Shown here: positions 58,919-64,000 of the stretch, piece after piece | Position numbering within the stretch: the stretch's first letter is position 1 | Layout of the letters: every line of letters begins with the position of its first letter | From: Caulobacter segnis | GTDB taxonomy: Bacteria > Pseudomonadota > Alphaproteobacteria > Caulobacterales > Caulobacteraceae | Assembly (NCBI RefSeq): GCF_023935105.1 | Contig: NZ_CP096040.1 | Span: 4,569,001-4,633,000, forward strand | Length of the DNA: 64,000 nt | Direction of reading: 5' to 3' | Notes under the pieces: generated by a model | The model's database searches: none | What the model saw: the letters and a program-made list of their open reading frames with translations, nothing else | Told to the model about the DNA's origin: nothing | Position numbers and translations under genes: made by a program

Positions 58919-61888
58919 CTAGAACGTCCCGCGCAGCACGACCGAGTAGCGGCGGTCGGCCACCACCCAGTTGTGCCCGGTCAGCCCCTCTTCGGGACGG
59001 CCCGGATAGCTGACCAGGATCTTGGTCTTGGTGTTGGTCAGGTTCACGGCCTGGAAGCCGATCTTCAGCTTGTCGCTGACCGTATAGAACACCGACCCGT
59101 CCAGCTGGCCGTAATCGTCGCTCCAGGCGGGGATGTTGATGTTCGCCGCCGTGGTGGTCAGGAGGTAGCGCTCACGCCAGTTGTAGGCCAGGCGGGCCGA
59201 GACCTTGCCCAGGTCGTACAGCGCCGCGACGTTGTAGCTCTTCTTCGACAGGCCCTCGAGCGGCATGGCCTCGCCGACCGCGCCGGTGACGTTGCCGACC
59301 TGGGTGTTGTCGTAGGGATTGACCGCCGCGTTGCGGGCGCCCTTGCTGTCCACATAGGTGAAGTTGGCCTGGACCCCGAAGCCCTTCAGCAGGCCCGGCA
59401 GGAAGTCGTAGTACTGCTGGTAGGCGACCTCGAAGCCTTTGATCGTGCCGTGGCCGGCGTTGTACGGCTGGATCACCTGGACCGTGCGCGTCACCCCGTT
59501 GTTCGTGAACTGCATGTTCTGCGAACCGTTGGTGATGAAGTTGTAGATGTCCTTGTAGAACACCGTCGCCGTCAGGCTGCCGGTCGGCGCGAAGTACCAC
59601 TCGTAGGCCAGGTCGTACTGGGTCGAGCGGATCGGCTTCAGGTCCGGATTACCCGCATTGGCCGTGTACTGATAGACGCAGTTGGCCCGCGTGGAGCCGG
59701 GAATGGTGTTCGAACAGACGCCGCCCGTCAGGAAGCCGTTGGTGGCGCTGATCGTGTAGTTCGGCTGCAGTTGCTGGAAGTCGGGGCGCACGACGGCCTT
59801 GGCCGCCGCGACGCGCAGGAACATGTCCGGCGTGATCTTCAGCCGCGCGTTGAAGCTGGGCAGGATATTCACATAGTCGCGGCCGCCGACATAGGCGCTC
59901 TTGGCGCCATTGGCGAACTGCCCGTCAGCGGCGGGGATCTGGGTGCCCTCGGAGACGGCCTCGGCGTTGGTGTTGAAGACCTGCAGACCTTGGCTCTGCG
60001 TCTCGGTCTTGACCACGCGGACACCGATGTTGCCGTCAAGCTCGCGCTCCTCGCCGCCGACCGAGACGTCGTGGCCGAAGCGCAGCATGGCGTAGCCCGC
60101 CAGGGTCTTTTCCTTCTGGTGGTTGGTGCTGCCCTTGCCGCCGGTCTGGCTTTGGTCCTCGAAATCGCCATTGAACGGACGCCAGCCGCCGCCGTTCGCC
60201 GCCGCGATCTGGCCCAGGATCGTCGAGGTCTTGCCGTACTGGTTCACGAACGACGCCGTCGGCATCACGAACGCCGCCGGGACCTGCGCCTTGCCCCGGA
60301 AGTAGTCCTCGAACGGGAACAGCTCATAATAGCCCTGGTAGCCGTTCAGCGTACTGATCGGGGCGACCGAAGGCCCGCCCCAACTGGGCGCCACCGTATC
60401 CCAGCGATAGGCCGTCTCGCGCGTCGTCGCCTGGCGATAGGTGTCGCGGACGCCGAAGCGGAACGACTTCAGCCAGCCGTCGCCATCGAACGTGTAGGCG
60501 CCGTCGAAGCGCATCGCCAGTTCGCTGCCTTCGTTGCGGTCATGGTGGTCCATGGCCGCCTGCAGGTAGTAGTTGGCCGGGTTGGTCAGGAACGCCTTGT
60601 CGTTGTTGACCGTGATCGACGGCAGGCCGCCGGTGACGTCCAGCGTGGCGGGCAGGGTCGAGCCGTTCAGCGCGTTGAAGGCCGTGAAATCGACCGTCTT
60701 GGTCTTGGCGTAGATGTACTGGACATCGCCGCTGAAGGACCACTTGTCGTTCGGATTGTACTTCAGGTTCAGCGAGTAGTCCGAGGTCACCGAGCTACGC
60801 TCGGCGTAGCGGGTATCGATCAGCGACGACCCCAGGCTGGTCCCGCCGGCCGTGTCGGCCAGCGTGCCCTTCAGGAAGCGGCCCGCGGAATCGTAGGTGA
60901 AGCTGGTGCCGGCGGCGGGGCCGTCGGCCGTGCCGGGGTTGAAGCCGTTGGCGCGCTCGGTCGACGCCTGCAGCGCCGAGGACCGCAGGAACTGCAGCGT
61001 GGCTTCCCACTGGTCGTTCGGGCGCCATTGGACGGCGGCGTCGATGCCCTTGCGCTCGCGGTCGAACTCCAGGCTGCGATAGCCGTAGCCGCCGGGGACG
61101 TAGACCGTCTTGCCGGGGACCAGATCGGTGCGGACGTTGTAGGGGTCGACCGAGATCGTGTCGGTGCGGCTCTTCAGCTTGGAGTCCGACAGGTCGATCA
61201 GGAAGCCGATCTCGCCGATCCCGGTGTCCCAGCGGTCGCTGTACAGCACCGAGCCGGACGGCTTCCACTTCTTGGCCAGGTCGCCATAGCTGGCGTCCAG
61301 CGAGTAGGCGATGATGCGCTTGGCGCTGTCGAACGGCAGGCGGGTGCGCAGGTTGACGGTGCCGCCGACGCCGCCCTCGATGATGTCGGCCGACGGGTTC
61401 TTGTAGACGTCCACCCCAGCCATCAGCTCGGGCGGAATATCCTCGAAGCTCAGCGTGCGGCCGGCCTTGGCCGAGAAGCTGTCGCGGCCGTTCAGTTCGC
61501 CGCGCACCCAGCTGAGGCCGCGCACCTGCACGCCCGAGCCCTCGACCGAGATGCGGTCGGCGTCGCGGCCGTCCGAGGTGCGGCCGATGGTGACGCCGGC
61601 CACCCGCTGCAGGGCTTCGGTGACCGAGCGGTCCGGCAGGGCGCCGATGTCGGTCGAGGTGATCGAGTCGACCAGTTGCTCGGCGTTCTGCTTGATCTTC
61701 TGCGCCGACTGGATCGCGGCGCGTTGGCCGGTGACCACGACCTCCTCGACGACGTCGTCGCTCTTGGTCTGCGCCGCTTGGGCGGGCGCGGCTTGCGCCA
61801 GCGCCACGGCGGGCGTGATCCCACAGAGAACCAGCGCCGAAGCGCCAGCGAGCATGAGTTTGCGATGAGATGAATCGTGGCGCTGCAT
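58919..61888 (-). CDS. TonB-dependent receptor (xyloglucan-oligosaccharide type)
   Basis: A 989-residue outer-membrane transporter. Signal peptide (MLAGASALVLCGITPAVALAQ), plug domain (VEEVVVTGQRAAIQSAQ, then LPDRSVTEALQRVAGVTIGR and the FEDIPPELMAGVDVYKNPSAD block), and a long barrel that ends YSVVLRGTF with the terminal Phe. This is the TIGR01782-type carbohydrate receptor. Neighbouring GH35, GH31 and a xylose-type operator suggest xyloglucan oligosaccharides as ligand. The start at 61888 gives the expected signal peptide. Confidence 0.92.
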   Translation of the reverse strand: MQRHDSSHRKLMLAGASALVLCGITPAVALAQAAPAQAAQTKSDDVVEEVVVTGQRAAIQSAQKIKQNAEQLVDSITSTDIGALPDRSVTEALQRVAGVTIGRTSDGRDADRISVEGSGVQVRGLSWVRGELNGRDSFSAKAGRTLSFEDIPPELMAGVDVYKNPSADIIEGGVGGTVNLRTRLPFDSAKRIIAYSLDASYGDLAKKWKPSGSVLYSDRWDTGIGEIGFLIDLSDSKLKSRTDTISVDPYNVRTDLVPGKTVYVPGGYGYRSLEFDRERKGIDAAVQWRPNDQWEATLQFLRSSALQASTERANGFNPGTADGPAAGTSFTYDSAGRFLKGTLADTAGGTSLGSSLIDTRYAERSSVTSDYSLNLKYNPNDKWSFSGDVQYIYAKTKTVDFTAFNALNGSTLPATLDVTGGLPSITVNNDKAFLTNPANYYLQAAMDHHDRNEGSELAMRFDGAYTFDGDGWLKSFRFGVRDTYRQATTRETAYRWDTVAPSWGGPSVAPISTLNGYQGYYELFPFEDYFRGKAQVPAAFVMPTASFVNQYGKTSTILGQIAAANGGGWRPFNGDFEDQSQTGGKGSTNHQKEKTLAGYAMLRFGHDVSVGGEERELDGNIGVRVVKTETQSQGLQVFNTNAEAVSEGTQIPAADGQFANGAKSAYVGGRDYVNILPSFNARLKITPDMFLRVAAAKAVVRPDFQQLQPNYTISATNGFLTGGVCSNTIPGSTRANCVYQYTANAGNPDLKPIRSTQYDLAYEWYFAPTGSLTATVFYKDIYNFITNGSQNMQFTNNGVTRTVQVIQPYNAGHGTIKGFEVAYQQYYDFLPGLLKGFGVQANFTYVDSKGARNAAVNPYDNTQVGNVTGAVGEAMPLEGLSKKSYNVAALYDLGKVSARLAYNWRERYLLTTTAANINIPAWSDDYGQLDGSVFYTVSDKLKIGFQAVNLTNTKTKILVSYPGRPEEGLTGHNWVVADRRYSVVLRGTF

Positions 61889-61982
61889 GGCCGTTCCTTC
61901 CCCCTGTTTCGAGCCGTCCCGGTCCGTTCTAGGGCGTCCGGTGACGTGCGGCCTTCAGGCGCCGCGTGCTCCACATCGTTAG

Positions 61983-62054
61983 CTATAATCGTATAATTCC
62001 GACCTTCAAGCCGAAATTGATAGCGCTATCATTTCTGGGATGACAGCGTTGTTT
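61983..62054 (-). promoter_or_regulatory. Promoter motif and operators for the receptor gene
   Basis: TGATAGCGCTATCA at 62018-62031 is a perfect 14-bp palindrome and the best copy of the xyl-type operator in the window. A second half-like copy, TGACAGCGTTGTTT, lies at 62041-62054. On the minus strand the promoter motif GGTCGGAATTATACGATTATAG (first and last parts matching 57131-57152) follows the operator by 13 bp. Confidence 0.75.
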
Positions 62055-62100
62055 CGGCCACACCCGCGCCATTGACACCGCGATCAATCGCAAGAAATCC

Positions 62101-62112
62101 GGAAGCGCTTCC
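62101..62112. promoter_or_regulatory. LacI-type palindrome GGAAGCGCTTCC
   Basis: A perfect 12-bp palindrome with a distinct core (AAGCGCTT), 105 bp before the dehydratase start. It is probably the operator of the rightward galactonate genes. An AT-rich promoter-like stretch, ATTATTATACTATAAATGAC (62149-62168), follows. Confidence 0.55.
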
Positions 62113-62216
62113 AAAACCATCGCGTTCATCGATCAGATTGCGTAGATCATTATTATACTATAAATGACCCGCCTGAATGATGGATCAGGCCCTCGGGGCC
62201 GGCGTTAGGGACGACT

Positions 62217-63953
62217 ATGAGCGACGATAACGCGGGCAAGCGCCTGCGCAGCGGCGGCACTTACGGCAAGCTCGATCGGGACGGGTTCATCCACCGATCG
62301 TGGATGAAGAGCCAGGGCCTGCCCGACGACGCCTTCGACGGCCGGCCGGTGATCGGCATCTGCAACACCTGGTCCGAGATCACCCCCTGCAACGCTCACC
62401 TGCGCGAGATCGCCGAGCACGTGAAGCGTGGCGTCTGGGAGGCCGGCGGCCTGCCGCTGGAATTCCCGGCCATGTCGCTGGGCGAGACCCAGATGCGGCC
62501 GACGGCCATGCTGTTCCGCAACCTGCTGGCCATGGAGGTCGAGGAGTCGATCCGGGGCAATCCGATAGACGGCGTCGTGCTGCTGGGCGGTTGTGACAAG
62601 ACCACGCCGGGCCAGCTGATGGGCGCGGCCAGCGTCGACCTGCCCACCATCGTCGTCTCGTCCGGCCCGATGCTGAACGGCAAGTTCCGCGGCAAGGACA
62701 TCGGCTCGGGCACCGACGTCTGGAAGTTCTCCGAGGCCGTCCGCGCCGGCGAGATGAGCCTGGCCGACTTCATGTCGGCCGAGAGCGGCATGAGCCGCTC
62801 GCCCGGCACCTGCATGACGATGGGCACGGCCTCGACCATGGCCGCGATCATCGAAGCGATGGGCCTGTCCCTGCCCTACAACGCCAGCATCCCCGCCGTG
62901 GACGCGCGCCGCCGGGCGATGTCGCACGAGACCGGCCGGACCATCGTCAAGATGGTCAAGGAAGACCGCCGTCTGTCGCAGGTCGCCACCCGGGCGTCGT
63001 TCGAGAACGCCTTGCGCGTCCACGCCGCGATCGGCGGCTCGACCAACGCCGTCGTCCACCTGCTGGCCCTGGCCGGCCGCCTGGGCGTCAAGCTCGAGCT
63101 CGAGGACTTCGACCGCCTGTCGCGCGACGTGCCGCTGCTGGTCGACCTGCAACCGTCGGGTCGTTTCCTGATGGAAGACCTGCACTACGCGGGCGGCCTG
63201 CCGGCGGTGATGAAGCAGCTGGAAGGCCTGCTGGATCCCGAGGCCCCGACCGTCGCCGGCCACCGCATCGGGGCCCAGTATGAGGCGGCCGAGGTGTTCA
63301 ACGCCGAGGTCATCCGCACGATGGCCGATCCGGTGAAGCCCGACAGCGGCATCTGGGTGCTGCGCGGCAACCTGGCCCCCGGCGGCGCGGTTATGAAGCC
63401 CAGCGCGGCCAGCCCCGAACTGCTCAGCCATCGCGGCAAGGCCGTGGTGTTCGAGACGATCGAGGACTTCCGCGCCCGCATCGACGATCCGGACCTGGAC
63501 GTCGACGAGACCTCGATCCTGGTCTTGAAGGGCTGTGGCCCGAAGGGCTATCCGGGCATGCCCGAGGTTGGCAACATGCCGCTGCCTCGCAAGCTGCTGG
63601 AAAAGGGCGTCAAGGACATGCTGCGGATCAGCGACGCCCGGATGAGCGGCACCGCCTATGGCGCGGTGATCCTGCACGTCTCGCCCGAGGCCGAGGCCGG
63701 CGGCCCGCTGGCCGTGGTGCGCCATGGCGACGAGATCGTGTTCGACGGCCCCTCGCGATCCTTGAGCCTGTCGATCAGCGCCGAGGAGCTGGAAGGCCGC
63801 CTGGCCGCCTGGCGCGCCAATCCTCCGGCCCCGAAATATACGCGCGGCTACGCCAAGCTCTATGTCGACCACGTCTTGCAGGCCGACCAGGGCGCCGATC
63901 TCGACTTCCTGGTCGGATCCTCGGGCTCGGTCGTTACCCGCGAGAGCCACTGA
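62217..63953 (+). CDS. IlvD/Edd-family sugar-acid dehydratase (probable galactonate dehydratase)
   Basis: A 578-residue iron-sulfur dehydratase: GICNTWSEITPCNAHLREIA near 47-66, LLGGCDKTTPGQ near 119-130, GTCMTMGTASTMAAI near 199-213, and IGGSTNAVVHLLAL. It is related to xylonate and arabonate dehydratases. The next gene starts as a 2-dehydro-3-deoxygalactonokinase, so D-galactonate is the likely substrate; L-arabonate or fuconate cannot be excluded. With GH35 releasing galactose, the galactonate route would use that sugar. The ATG at 62217 follows TAGGGACGACT. Confidence 0.85.
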   Translation: MSDDNAGKRLRSGGTYGKLDRDGFIHRSWMKSQGLPDDAFDGRPVIGICNTWSEITPCNAHLREIAEHVKRGVWEAGGLPLEFPAMSLGETQMRPTAMLFRNLLAMEVEESIRGNPIDGVVLLGGCDKTTPGQLMGAASVDLPTIVVSSGPMLNGKFRGKDIGSGTDVWKFSEAVRAGEMSLADFMSAESGMSRSPGTCMTMGTASTMAAIIEAMGLSLPYNASIPAVDARRRAMSHETGRTIVKMVKEDRRLSQVATRASFENALRVHAAIGGSTNAVVHLLALAGRLGVKLELEDFDRLSRDVPLLVDLQPSGRFLMEDLHYAGGLPAVMKQLEGLLDPEAPTVAGHRIGAQYEAAEVFNAEVIRTMADPVKPDSGIWVLRGNLAPGGAVMKPSAASPELLSHRGKAVVFETIEDFRARIDDPDLDVDETSILVLKGCGPKGYPGMPEVGNMPLPRKLLEKGVKDMLRISDARMSGTAYGAVILHVSPEAEAGGPLAVVRHGDEIVFDGPSRSLSLSISAEELEGRLAAWRANPPAPKYTRGYAKLYVDHVLQADQGADLDFLVGSSGSVVTRESH

Positions 63954-64000
63954 TGGACCAGGACGTGGTCATCGTCGGCGACTGGGGCACCTCGCGCCTG
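63953..64000 (+). CDS. dgoK: 2-dehydro-3-deoxygalactonokinase, first 16 codons (continues past window)
   Basis: It starts one base inside the dehydratase stop (TGATG) and reads MDQDVVIVGDWGTSRL. DWGTSxLR is the phosphate-binding N-terminus of DgoK-type sugar kinases. The enzyme phosphorylates 2-keto-3-deoxygalactonate for the aldolase step of the De Ley-Doudoroff galactonate pathway. Confidence 0.75.
   Translation, partial: MDQDVVIVGDWGTSRL

Overview
The window is high-GC alphaproteobacterial DNA, and gene content and order point to a Caulobacter species related to, but distinct from, C. crescentus (vibrioides). The main evidence is an intact xylXABCD operon (Weimberg pathway) behind a typical xylose operator, an AcrAB-NodT efflux operon with a divergent TetR gene, and two beta-type flagellin genes. 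Two perfect CtrA boxes (TTAA-N7-TTAA) agree. All functions are inferred from protein sequence; no database search was run.

Layout. 1-3.7 kb: end of a flavin/electron-transfer cluster (DUF4198 protein, ApbE, flavodoxin-reductase fusion) and mobA. 3.8-11.2 kb: a LacI regulator and xylX-xylA-xylB-xylC-xylD, which convert D-xylose to 2-oxoglutarate. 11.3-15.5 kb: a small protein, an acetyltransferase, a TonB-dependent receptor and a PIN/Phd toxin-antitoxin pair. 15.7-20.1 kb: a sugar:proton symporter, a GH43 enzyme and an SGNH esterase. 20.1-24.4 kb: beta-CASP hydrolase, LOG protein, DJ-1/PfpI protein and M23 peptidase. 24.4-30.9 kb: tetR and the RND efflux operon. 31-36.6 kb: lipocalin/CGNR pair, putR-putA and an orphan RHH protein. 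36.7-48.1 kb: GH5, a GH46-L,D-transpeptidase fusion, a carboxylesterase, a CE20-like acetylesterase, GH3 and GH29 (frameshifted near its 3' end). 48.1-52.3 kb: two flagellins, wrbA and a LysR gene. 52.4-64 kb: GH31 with a PA14 insert, GH35, a tryptophan-halogenase-like flavoprotein, a large TonB-dependent receptor, a divergent IlvD/Edd dehydratase and the first codons of dgoK.

The carbohydrate genes form a coherent system. The 52-64 kb block (receptor, GH35 beta-galactosidase, GH31 alpha-xylosidase), with GH3, GH29 and the CE20-like esterase, looks like a xyloglucan-oligosaccharide utilisation locus. Released xylose would feed xylXABCD, and released galactose would feed the galactonate/dgoK route at the right edge. 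Near-identical palindromes of the form TGNTAGCGCTANCA precede xylX, GH35, the GH3/GH29 pair and the receptor, which suggests one xylose-responsive LacI-type regulon. A second palindrome family (core CACCGGTG or TACCGGTA) precedes the other receptor, the symporter, GH43 and the carboxylesterase.

The items I consider least described are the GH46-L,D-transpeptidase fusion without a signal peptide, a 51-residue protein behind a perfect CtrA site, the conserved structured leaders of the two flagellin genes, an intrinsic terminator lying between a promoter/operator and GH35, and an inverted pair of 124-bp intergenic repeats.
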